This document shows positions 36,299-44,102 of a stretch of 64,000 bases of DNA, piece after piece. The DNA is taken from positions 45,231 through 109,230 of the forward strand of contig JACPZX010000028.1 in the NCBI GenBank assembly GCA_016195325.1, given 5' to 3'. The translations under genes and the position numbers were made by a program. Position 1 is the first letter of the stretch. Every line of letters begins with the position of its first letter. This DNA comes from Acidobacteriota bacterium. GTDB lineage: Bacteria > Acidobacteriota > Polarisedimenticolia > JACPZX01. Below the pieces are notes generated by a model. The model was given only the letters and a program-made list of their open reading frames with translations, did not search any database and had not been told where the DNA came from.

Positions 36299-37840
36299 AT
36301 GCAGAAGTTCAGCAAGGCGCTCGGCGTCTACGAGGAGGTCCCGCCCCCGTCCCTCGAGGAGCTCGGCACCTACCCCGTCCTCCGCGGCTACGACGCCGCG
36401 CTCCTGAAGCGCATCCAGCCCCACACCCTCCTCATGAAGGTCGAGAAGGGCGACCTGATCCTGCGCGAGGGGGAGTACGGCGACTCGGCGTATTACATCG
36501 TCGACGGGACGGTCGAGGTCGTCCTCCCCCAGTCGATGAAGCGCCGGCCGACGCTGGAGATCCCCACCCGGCCGACGCGACGGAAGGGGTCGCCGGTCGC
36601 GGAGCGCGCCGAGTCGATCCTCGACGAGCGCAAGGTCTCCCCCGGCGCCGGCCAGATGCCGGGGAGGCCCATCCGCGGCGACACGGTGATCCTCACGACG
36701 CTCCCCGCGGACATCGTGGGCACGGACCGGATCCTCCTCGCGAAGGGGGAGATCTTCGGCGAGATCTCCGCCCTCTCGCGCTACCCGCAGAGCGCCAACG
36801 TCGTCGCGCACACCGACTGCGTGATCCTCCAGATCCGCGTGCAGGCGCTGCGGATGATCCAGAAGAAGTCGCCCGAGTTCAAGGAGTTCGTGGATCAGCG
36901 CTACCGCCAGCGCTCCCTCTCGAACCACCTCATGAACGTCCGCCTCTTCGCGGACTGCGACGCGACGTTCATCAAGGAGCTGACGCAGCGGGTGCAGCTC
37001 CTCTCGTTCGAGCCCGGCGAGTCGATCGTCCGGCAGGGAGATCCCGCCGACGCCTTCTTCCTCGTCCGGAGCGGCTTCGTGAAGGTGTCGCAGAGGGTCG
37101 GCGAGGTCGACCTCACGATCTCGTACGTCGCGAAGGGGGAGTACTGCGGGGAGATCGCGCTCCTCTTCGACGAGCCGTGGATGTTCTCCCTCACCGCGTA
37201 CGACCACGCCGACATCGTGAAGGTGTCGCGCGAGGACTTCCAGCGGATGATGAAGGACCATCCCGCCATCGAGCGCGAGGTCTGGGAGGTGACGGTCTCA
37301 CGGCTCAAGGATCGCGGGCGCGTGGCGCGCACCCCCGGGGCGTCGGCCTTCCTCCAGATGGCCCTCGACGAGGGGCTCATCCACGGGAACAGCATCCTCC
37401 TCATCGACCTCGACACCTGCACGCGGTGCGACGACTGCGTGAGGGGGTGCCAGTCCACCCACGAGGGGACGCCGCGCTTCATCCGCGAGGGGACCAAGTA
37501 CCAGAACTTCCTCATCCCGACCGCGTGCTACCACTGCACCGACCCGGTCTGCATGATCGGCTGCCCCACGGGAGCCATCACCCGCGTCGGCGCGGGGCTC
37601 CAGGTGGCGATCTCCGACGCCTGCATCGGCTGCGGGAACTGTGCGAACCGCTGCCCCTGGGGGAACATCATCCCGGTCCCCGAGACGAAGGAGGGGAAGC
37701 TCGTCAACATCTCGACGAAGTGCGATCTCTGCGAGGCGCACGACGGCCGGCCCGCGTGCGTCTACAACTGCCCGAACGGATCCGCGATGCGCATCTCGTT
37801 CAAGGACCTCGACACGATCATGGGGCAGATCGAATCGTGA
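36299..37840 (+). CDS. Fusion of two cyclic-nucleotide-binding domains and a four-cluster [4Fe-4S] ferredoxin module
   Basis: 513 aa, no signal peptide. Residues about 25-200 hold the first cNMP-binding domain (GDLILREGEYGDSAYYIVDG, then GEIFGEISALSRYPQSANV), with a long insert. Residues about 215-345 hold the second (GESIVRQGDPADAFFLVRSG, GEYCGEIALLF). The C-terminal 150 residues are a DmsB/HybA-like electron-transfer subunit with four cysteine sets: CTRCDDCVRGC, CYHCTDPVCMIGCP, CIGCGNCANRCP and CDLCEAHDGRPACVYNCP. The predicted role is electron transfer to the adjacent cytochrome b under cAMP or c-di-GMP control. Neither cNMP domain has an obvious standard arginine-containing phosphate-binding cassette, so the ligand is uncertain. 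Coupled to the next gene by a GTGA overlap. Confidence 0.88.
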   Translation: MQKFSKALGVYEEVPPPSLEELGTYPVLRGYDAALLKRIQPHTLLMKVEKGDLILREGEYGDSAYYIVDGTVEVVLPQSMKRRPTLEIPTRPTRRKGSPVAERAESILDERKVSPGAGQMPGRPIRGDTVILTTLPADIVGTDRILLAKGEIFGEISALSRYPQSANVVAHTDCVILQIRVQALRMIQKKSPEFKEFVDQRYRQRSLSNHLMNVRLFADCDATFIKELTQRVQLLSFEPGESIVRQGDPADAFFLVRSGFVKVSQRVGEVDLTISYVAKGEYCGEIALLFDEPWMFSLTAYDHADIVKVSREDFQRMMKDHPAIEREVWEVTVSRLKDRGRVARTPGASAFLQMALDEGLIHGNSILLIDLDTCTRCDDCVRGCQSTHEGTPRFIREGTKYQNFLIPTACYHCTDPVCMIGCPTGAITRVGAGLQVAISDACIGCGNCANRCPWGNIIPVPETKEGKLVNISTKCDLCEAHDGRPACVYNCPNGSAMRISFKDLDTIMGQIES

Positions 37841-38691
37841 GCGCCACGGGAAGCCTCCCGCGCGTCCGAGTCCACCACAGCCACTGGAACCGGCCGAAAT
37901 CGCGCCGGTGGTTCCTCGCCTTTCTCGGCGCGGCGGGCGCGACCGTCCTCACCTGGCTCCTCGCCGGGTGGTCCGGCCGCCTCACCCCCTCCCGGGGCGC
38001 CGGGCTCGCCTTCGGCGTCGTGTCGGCGGCCCTGCTCGTCGCGTGCATGGCGCTCAGCGCGAGGAAGCGCTTCAAGGAGCGCCCGCTCGGGGCGACGAAG
38101 CACTGGCTCCAGTTCCACATGTACGGGGGGACGCTGTGCCTGCTCTTCTTCTTCATGCACACGGGATTCTCCCTCCCCTCGGGGCTGCAGACGTGGCTCC
38201 TCTTCACGCTCATGATCTTCGTCTCCCTGAGCGGGCTCGCCGGCACGTGGCTCCAGAAGTGGATCCCTCACGCGCTGGCCCGCGGCCTCCAGGTCGAGGC
38301 GATCTACGAGCGGATTCCGGAGCTGGTCGATCGACTGCGCGCCGAGGCCGAGGAGATCGTCAAGGGGGGATCGCAGACGCTCGTGGACTTCCACCGGTCC
38401 GAGCTGGCGCCGTCCCTCGCCCGCCCCCAGCCGGGCTTCGGATTCCTCTTCGACGCGACGGGGGGGCGCATCGGCCAGATGATCGTCTTCACGCACGTCG
38501 CGGCGCGGCTGCCGGCCCCGGAAAAAGAGAAGCTCACCGATCTCCGGCAGATCCTGCTCGAGAAGAACAACCTCGACGCGCAGCTCAGCCTCCAGCGCAT
38601 TCTCCGCATCTGGCTCTACCTCCACGTCCCCGCCTCCGCCCTCCTCCTGGCCCTCGTCCTCGCGCACGTCGGCGCGTGGATCTATTACTGA
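37837..38691 (+). CDS. Two-heme membrane cytochrome b subunit
   Basis: 284 aa starting at a GTG that overlaps the ferredoxin stop. About five membrane helices: FLAFLGAAGATVLTWLLAG, AFGVVSAALLVACMALS, a third with CLLFFFMHTGF, LLFTLMIFVSLSGLAG, and a last at the C-terminus. Two helices each hold a histidine pair 14 apart (H94/H108 and H263/H277), the classical geometry for ligating two b hemes. A cytoplasmic or periplasmic loop of about 110 residues lies between. It should carry electrons between the ferredoxin module and periplasmic cytochromes, or exchange them with quinone. It is shorter than NrfD-type subunits and matches no family I can name with certainty. Confidence 0.82.
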   Translation: MSATGSLPRVRVHHSHWNRPKSRRWFLAFLGAAGATVLTWLLAGWSGRLTPSRGAGLAFGVVSAALLVACMALSARKRFKERPLGATKHWLQFHMYGGTLCLLFFFMHTGFSLPSGLQTWLLFTLMIFVSLSGLAGTWLQKWIPHALARGLQVEAIYERIPELVDRLRAEAEEIVKGGSQTLVDFHRSELAPSLARPQPGFGFLFDATGGRIGQMIVFTHVAARLPAPEKEKLTDLRQILLEKNNLDAQLSLQRILRIWLYLHVPASALLLALVLAHVGAWIYY

Positions 38692-38694
38692 GCC

Positions 38695-40974
38695 ATGGCG
38701 AGGAAACCGACCTTCGGCACGCCCCACCAGAGCAAGAGCTACATCTCTCCCTCGAAGCGCCGGGGGCGATTCCTCGCGTGCTGGATCGGGGTGGGGCTGG
38801 TCGCCCTCGCCGTCGCGGGCGACGCGCTGACGTCGAAGAGCCTTCTCGTCTCCCCCGGCTCTCTCTCGAGGAACCACCTCCTTCCGCCGGGCCACGCGGC
38901 CACGGTCCAGGACTGCGCGCGATGCCACGATCCCTTCTCCGCCCCGACCGACGCGAAATGCGTCGGCTGCCACGAGCCGCGCGCGGCGGTGAGCCGCTTC
39001 GCCAACCGCGCGCACGCGGAGCAGATCCAGGACGCCGACCGCGGCACCACCGGGGCGAAGCACCCGGCCTCGCCTCCCCGGTGCATCGAGTGCCACACCG
39101 AGCACCAGGGTCGTGAGACGAAGATCGCAGCGGTCTCGACCTCCGACTGCCGGCGCTGCCACGGGTTCCGGTCGCTCGGCTCGGGGCACCCCGAGTTCGG
39201 CATCCTGAGGCTGAAGCGCCCCGATGCCCCGGGCATCCAGTTCAACCACAAGCGCCACCTCGAGGAGCTGGCGAAGAAGGGACAGCAGGCGCCGCAGGCC
39301 TGCGAGGCGTGCCACAGGGCCAACCCCGGGCGCGCGGGATTCACGGCCATCTCGTTCGATCGCGACTGCGCCTCGTGCCACTACGCCGAGAAGGGGAACA
39401 CCATCGGCCGCACCGACCCGCTCCCCCCCGAGATGGTCGTGACGGTCGACGCGATCGCGGCGTCGGATCCGGGCGCGGCGTGGGCGCGTGACTACCGGGA
39501 CGATTTCGAGGAGGTCCGCGGCCGGCCGGTGAAGAAGACCCTGAAGCACCGCGACGCGTGGATTCTCTACAACGTCACCCGTCTCGCCGGAATGCTCGGC
39601 GGCGCGGCGCCCGCGGCCTCGCCCCAGGGGGAGACGGCCGCGAAGCTCGACGCCCTCCGCGGCGAGCTGGCGGATGTCGCGCGCCGCCGCGACGAGGCGA
39701 AGCCCGCGGCCGATCCCGGCGCGCTGAAGCAGCGGCTCGCCGACGCCTCGGCGAGGTCCCGCGCCCTCGCGGCGGAGATCGCCGATCTCGACGCGAAGCT
39801 CGCCGGAGCCGCTCCCGACACGACGCCGGCGGCGCCCCACGCGCCGTCGGGGGACCAGATCCGCGCGTCGCTCGCCGAGATCGACGCCGCGATCACGCTC
39901 CTGTCGGGACGCCCGGAGGGGTGGGCGCGCGAGGAGGCGGAGAGGCTCCGCGTGAAGCGATCGCGCGTGAGCGATCGGACCGAGCAGGACGGCGCCGGAT
40001 GGAGCGCGGCGGGTGTCGCCGCGCGCCAGGCGGAGATCGGCCGCCGCCTCGACGATCTCGCGGCGCGCGGCGTCCCCGCCGGATCCGTCTCGACGCTCCG
40101 CGCGGGCGCCGCCGGGGCGGGCTCGGACATCGGCGCCTCGCTCGCCGAGATCGACGCCGCGATCGCCCTCCTCGCCGGCCGGAGCGAAACGTGGGCCCGG
40201 GACGAAGCCGATCGGCTGACATCGAAGCGCCGCCGGATCGGCGCCGAGAGCCCGGGCGGCGGCCGCGCCTGGAGCGACGACGCCCTCGCGCGCCGGCGCG
40301 CCGGCGCCGCGTCGTCTCTCGACGAGCTGTCGCGGGCCGGCCTCCCCTCGGGCGAGGTGGAAGCGCTCCGGTCCGGCCTCGGCGCCTCGCCGGCGCCGGG
40401 TGGCGGCGCCCCGGGGGCCGCATCCCTGAGGAGCGAGCGGACGCCGAAGGCCCGCGCGCTTGCGGACGCGAACCTCGAGGTCAGCCGGCTCCAGGCCCTC
40501 GCGGAGCATCCGGCCGCGGGGGGCGACGGCGGCGATCTCGACGCGCGGCGCGCGCAGATCGAGAACGAGATCCGCGCCCTCGAGGCGCTCTCGAGCCATC
40601 CCGCCCCGGCCCCGGCCGGCGCGATCGATCCGGAGGAGGCCGGGAAGGCGATCGACAAGCTGCTCAAGCCATGCACGAAGTGTCACGTCGAGGCGGCCCA
40701 TGCCATCTCGCGGACGGCGGTGGCGCGGAGCGTCCTCCCCGCGGCGGCCTTCACGCACAAGCCGCACCTTCAGACGGTGGCCTGCCTCGAGTGCCACGCG
40801 AAGGTGGCCACGAGCGAGGTGGCGGCGGACCTCGCCCTGGACGGCGTCGCGAAGTGCGCGAGCTGTCACAACTGGCGCGGCGCGCCGGACGGGTGCCAGA
40901 CCTGCCACCGTTATCATCCGGCGCCCCAGGAGGCGTCGGCCGAGCGCGCGCCCGCCGGGACGGGGCCGTCATGA
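38695..40974 (+). CDS. Membrane-anchored decaheme cytochrome with a large helical insert
   Basis: 759 aa. An uncleaved N-terminal anchor (CWIGVGLVALAVAGDAL, about residues 29-46) follows a basic cytoplasmic stretch. Six CxxCH sites come early (CARCH, CVGCH, CIECH, CRRCH, CEACH, CASCH, about residues 74-230) and four at the end (CTKCH about 659, CLECH 697, CASCH 721, CQTCH 736). In between lie about 370 residues of Ala/Arg/Glu-rich helix without hemes, including an internal 90-residue duplication (SLAEIDAAI...). Starts 3 nt after the cytochrome b gene and overlaps the FHA gene by ATGA. It probably takes electrons from the b hemes; the helical insert may span the periplasm or oligomerise. Confidence 0.88.
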   Translation: MARKPTFGTPHQSKSYISPSKRRGRFLACWIGVGLVALAVAGDALTSKSLLVSPGSLSRNHLLPPGHAATVQDCARCHDPFSAPTDAKCVGCHEPRAAVSRFANRAHAEQIQDADRGTTGAKHPASPPRCIECHTEHQGRETKIAAVSTSDCRRCHGFRSLGSGHPEFGILRLKRPDAPGIQFNHKRHLEELAKKGQQAPQACEACHRANPGRAGFTAISFDRDCASCHYAEKGNTIGRTDPLPPEMVVTVDAIAASDPGAAWARDYRDDFEEVRGRPVKKTLKHRDAWILYNVTRLAGMLGGAAPAASPQGETAAKLDALRGELADVARRRDEAKPAADPGALKQRLADASARSRALAAEIADLDAKLAGAAPDTTPAAPHAPSGDQIRASLAEIDAAITLLSGRPEGWAREEAERLRVKRSRVSDRTEQDGAGWSAAGVAARQAEIGRRLDDLAARGVPAGSVSTLRAGAAGAGSDIGASLAEIDAAIALLAGRSETWARDEADRLTSKRRRIGAESPGGGRAWSDDALARRRAGAASSLDELSRAGLPSGEVEALRSGLGASPAPGGGAPGAASLRSERTPKARALADANLEVSRLQALAEHPAAGGDGGDLDARRAQIENEIRALEALSSHPAPAPAGAIDPEEAGKAIDKLLKPCTKCHVEAAHAISRTAVARSVLPAAAFTHKPHLQTVACLECHAKVATSEVAADLALDGVAKCASCHNWRGAPDGCQTCHRYHPAPQEASAERAPAGTGPS
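39868..40407 (+). repeat. Two 270-bp tandem units in the decaheme gene
   Basis: Starting at 39868 and 40138 the DNA encodes two successive copies of about 90 residues. Each opens with SLAEIDAAI and continues with GR..WAR(E/D)EA(E/D)RL and an R-x-x-x-L-(D/E)-x-L helix. The opening 27 bp are identical; the remainder has diverged, so the duplication is old and probably maintained at protein level. Confidence 0.75.
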
Positions 40975-42488
40975 CCGCGCAGCTCATCAGCAAGACCGGC
41001 CCGTGCCGCGGCATGACCTTCACGCTCCGGGCGGGAACGATGCGCATCGGGCGCGGCGCGGGGGCCGACATCGCCATCCCGACGGAGGAGCTCTCGCGCG
41101 AGCACGCGCGGCTCGTCTACGAGGACGGGCGCTACTTCATCGAGGACCTCAAGTCGACGAACGGCACCTTCGTGAACTCGATGGAGATCCGGCGCGAGCC
41201 GCTCGCCCACCTCGACGTCATCACCTTCGGCAAGCTGACCGATTTCATCTTCGTGATCCGTGAGACTCATGCGGCCGCCGCCGCGGCCGGCCGGGCCATC
41301 ATCTCCGTCACCCTCGTCCCCGAGAAAGGGGGAGAGCCGGTGCCCCTCGCCGGGCCCGTCACGATCGTCGGCCGCGTCGCGCCCGCGGAGATCGTCATCG
41401 ATCAGTCCGCCGTCTCGAAGAAGCACGCTCAGATCGAGGTCGGGGCCGACGCGGCGAGGGTGACCGACCTCGGCAGCGCCAACGGCACCTTCGTCAACGG
41501 ACGCAAGGTGTCGAGCTCCCCCCTCGCGGACGGTGACGTCCTCGCCTTCGCCGGCGTGCACCGCTTCACCGTCCGGATCGAGAGAGTGGGCGGAGCGAGC
41601 CTCCCCGCGCCGCCGCCGGCGACCGCTCGGGCCGTGGCCGCGCCCGCGGCGCCGGAGCGTCCCGCGGCGCCGGAATTGCCCGCGGAGCCGCAGCTGCCCG
41701 CGGAGCCGGAGCTGCCAAAGACGCGCCTCGGCCCCCTGCCGAAGGGAGCGCTCGACGCGATCCAGGGGAAGCCGCCGGCCCCGGAGCTACCAAAGACGCG
41801 CCTCGGCCCCCTGCCGAAGGGAGCGCTCGACGCGATCCGGGGGAAGCCGCCGGCCCCGGAGCTACCAAAGACGCGCCTCGGCCCCCTGCCGAAGGGAGCG
41901 CTCGACGCGATCCGGGGGAAGCCGCCGGCCGACGCGCCCGATCTCCCGATGACGATCATCGGAAAGAAGCCCCCGGGAATCGACGAGCCCGATCTCCCCA
42001 TGACCATGATCGGGCCCAAGCCCGTGGTGCCGCCTCCTCCACCCGCGACACCTCCGGCTCCGCCCGCGGCGAAGCCGGCGCCTCCACCGCCTCCCGCGCC
42101 GGGCGCCGAGCCGATCGCGCCGACGGTCGCCATCGAGGCGCTGCGCGACTCCGGGGTCCACGCGCCGCCCGCCCCCAGGCCCGCCCCGGCGGCGCCGAGA
42201 CGGGCCCTCCTGGATCCGCTCCTGGGGGGGCGCCCTGCGATCGAGCTCAAGCACGGCGAGAGCACGGTGGGACGCACCCCGGATCGCGACATCGTCATCG
42301 ACGACCACAGGATCTCGCGCCTCCACGCGACGTTCCGTGTCGACGAGTACGTCGTCCTCCTCACCGACGAGGGAAGCGCCAACGGGACGTTCGTCAACGA
42401 CGAGAAGATCAAGTGGCGCGAGCTGAAGGAAGGGGACATCGTCCGCTTCGGCGCCGTCATCTACAAACTCACTTTTTCGCACACGTAA
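40971..42488 (+). CDS. Triple FHA-domain protein with repeated LPxT linker
   Basis: 505 aa, no signal peptide. Three forkhead-associated domains are visible from their G-R, S/R-x-x-H and N-G cores: residues about 25-95 (MRIGRGAGADIAI, LSREHARL, STNGTFVN), about 125-195 (IVGRVAPAEIVI, VSKKHAQI, SANGTFVN) and about 425-500 (TVGRTPDRDIVI, ISRLHATF, SANGTFVN). FHA domains bind phosphothreonine. Between FHA2 and FHA3 a Pro/Ala-rich linker has three copies of a 25-residue unit with LPKTRLG, then LPMTIIG and LPMTMIG. It is encoded between decaheme and reductase genes, suggesting a phospho-dependent scaffold (inference). Confidence 0.9.
   Translation: MTAQLISKTGPCRGMTFTLRAGTMRIGRGAGADIAIPTEELSREHARLVYEDGRYFIEDLKSTNGTFVNSMEIRREPLAHLDVITFGKLTDFIFVIRETHAAAAAAGRAIISVTLVPEKGGEPVPLAGPVTIVGRVAPAEIVIDQSAVSKKHAQIEVGADAARVTDLGSANGTFVNGRKVSSSPLADGDVLAFAGVHRFTVRIERVGGASLPAPPPATARAVAAPAAPERPAAPELPAEPQLPAEPELPKTRLGPLPKGALDAIQGKPPAPELPKTRLGPLPKGALDAIRGKPPAPELPKTRLGPLPKGALDAIRGKPPADAPDLPMTIIGKKPPGIDEPDLPMTMIGPKPVVPPPPPATPPAPPAAKPAPPPPPAPGAEPIAPTVAIEALRDSGVHAPPAPRPAPAAPRRALLDPLLGGRPAIELKHGESTVGRTPDRDIVIDDHRISRLHATFRVDEYVVLLTDEGSANGTFVNDEKIKWRELKEGDIVRFGAVIYKLTFSHT
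41706..41930 (+). repeat. Three near-identical 75-bp tandem repeats
   Basis: Units at 41706-41780, 41781-41855 and 41856-41930 differ at only a few positions (one G/A in the third codon of Leu, one Gln/Arg codon). Each encodes PELPKTRLGPLPKGALDAI plus a short GKPPA spacer. Such close identity implies recent expansion or ongoing slippage. Confidence 0.92.
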
Positions 42489-42502
42489 GCCGAGGGCACG
42501 TC

Positions 42503-43652
42503 ATGGCGACGATGACCGTCCTGAAGGACGACAAGGTGGTGATGGAGGTGACCCTCGAGCCTCACGTGGGGATCGGACGCCACCCCAGGATGAAGGTCCA
42601 GCTCGAGGACCCCCTCCTCTCGCGCACGCACGCCGAGGTCACCGGGGAAGGGAAGGAGTTCTTCCTCCGCGACACCGGAAGCTCCAACGGCACCTTCCTC
42701 AACGGCCGCAAGCTCGAGCCCGGGGTCCCCGCGAAGATCGCCGAGGGGGACGTGGGGCAGGTGGGGCCCTTCGAGCTGAAATTCCGCCTCGATGCCGGCC
42801 GCCTCGAGTCCACCATGGCCCTCCCCTCCCCGGAGGCGGAGGCCGCCGCCGACGCCCCCCCGCCGCCGTCCATCCTCCTCGAGCACCTCATCGAGGGGAT
42901 GGCGAAGAAGTCGATCCCCGTCTGGTCGACGGGCGAGACGATGCTCAGGGTGGCCGACATCGTCGACGAGACGGACGACGTCAAGACCTTCCGCCTCGTG
43001 GGTCGGGAGCCGATCCTCTTCTCCTACAAGCCCGGACAGTTCGTCACGCTCCACCTCGAGATCGACGGGAAGAAGGTGCTCCGCTCGTACAGCCTGTCGT
43101 CGGCCCCCTCGCGCCCGCACACCCTCGAGATCACCGTCAAGCGCGTCCCCGGCGGGCTCGTCTCCAACTGGCTCGCCGACAACGTGAAGCTCGGCGATCT
43201 CATCAAGGTCCGAGGCCCTTCCGGAAAGTTCACCTGCTTCGAGTACCCGGCCCGCAAGATCCTCCTCATCGGCGGCGGGAGCGGCATCACCCCGGTGATG
43301 TCGATGTGCCGGTGGATCGTGGACACCACGGCCGACGTGGACGTGCGCTTCTTCGTCTCGGCGAAGAGCCCCCGCGACATCATCTTCCGCAAGGAGCTGG
43401 AGCTGATGTCGGCCCGCCACAGCGGGCTGCAGGTCATGGTCACGAGCACCGCGATGGGCTCCGGGACCGAGGCGTGGGTCGGGATCACGGGGCGCTGCTC
43501 GGAGAAGATGTTCGAGATGGTGTGCCCGGATCTCCACGAGCGCCACATCTTCATGTGCGGCCCCGAGCCGTTCATGGTGGCGGTGAAGGAGATCCTGAGG
43601 GCGTTGAACTTCCCCCTCGCGAACCTCCACACCGAGAGCTTCGGCGGGGCGC
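42503..43652 (+). CDS. FHA-flavodoxin/ferredoxin-NAD(P)+ reductase, 5' part of a frameshifted gene
   Basis: About 383 aa of clear coding from the ATG at 42503. Residues about 20-80 are a fourth FHA domain (VGIGRHPRMKVQL, LSRTHAEV, SSNGTFLN). From about residue 145 comes an FNR-type reductase: FSYKPGQFVTL and RSYSLSS bind FAD, LLIGGGSGITPVMSM and FMCGPEPFM bind NAD(P)H. In the given sequence the frame then runs on to 44188 in basic, non-homologous sequence. The real continuation, a [2Fe-2S] domain, lies one frame over. Removing one G from the run at 43646-43649 would join both parts. An Hcr/benzoate-dioxygenase-reductase-like electron input module. Confidence 0.85.
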
Positions 43653-44087
43653 GTGGCGGCCGGAAGCGAGGTCAAGCCGCGCGACGTTCCGGCGAAGCTC
43701 CCGTCGGGAAAGATCTCACCGGCGGTGGTTCGCGCCGCCCTCGCGCAGGCGGCCCCCGCCGCCGCGGCCGCCCCCGGCGCGCCCGCCGTCCCCGCCGCCA
43801 GGCCGGCCGCCCCCGCGGCCGCGGCCGGCTTCGAAGTCTCCTTCTCGACCTCGAAAAAGAGCGTCACCACCGACGGCCAGTCGCCGATCCTCGATCTGGC
43901 GGAGGCGAACGGGATCGAGATCGACTACGCCTGCCGCGCCGGATCGTGCGGGACGTGCAAGGTGCAGTGCAGGTCGGGGAAGGTCGAGATGGAGGACGAC
44001 AGCGGCCTGTCCCCCGACGAGAAGAAGGGGGGCTGGATTCTCACGTGCGTGGGGGTGCCGCGCTCGAACGTGGTGCTGGATATCTAG
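43653..44087 (+). CDS. [2Fe-2S] ferredoxin domain, 3' part of the frameshifted reductase
   Basis: 144 aa if begun at the GTG at 43653, but no ribosome-binding site supports that start. After an Ala/Pro linker comes a plant-type ferredoxin: DYACRAGSCGTCKVQCRSG supplies three cluster cysteines in the C-x4-C-x2-C pattern, and WILTCVG the fourth. The order FAD-NAD-[2Fe-2S] on one chain is known from Hcr-type reductases, so this is best read as the C-terminal domain of the preceding gene split by a +1 frameshift, either real or a base-calling error. Confidence 0.8.
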   Translation: MAAGSEVKPRDVPAKLPSGKISPAVVRAALAQAAPAAAAAPGAPAVPAARPAAPAAAAGFEVSFSTSKKSVTTDGQSPILDLAEANGIEIDYACRAGSCGTCKVQCRSGKVEMEDDSGLSPDEKKGGWILTCVGVPRSNVVLDI

Positions 44088-44102
44088 AGGCCCGCGGGCG
44101 AT

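Noticed and set aside
37762-40917. 1051-codon antisense frame opposite the cytochrome genes
   Set aside because: No homology-like motifs; the plus strand has heme and membrane motifs in coupled genes.
41706-42030. LPxT motifs as sortase sorting signals
   Set aside because: The fifth residue is Arg, Ile or Met instead of Gly, there is no signal peptide or membrane tail, and FHA proteins are cytoplasmic.
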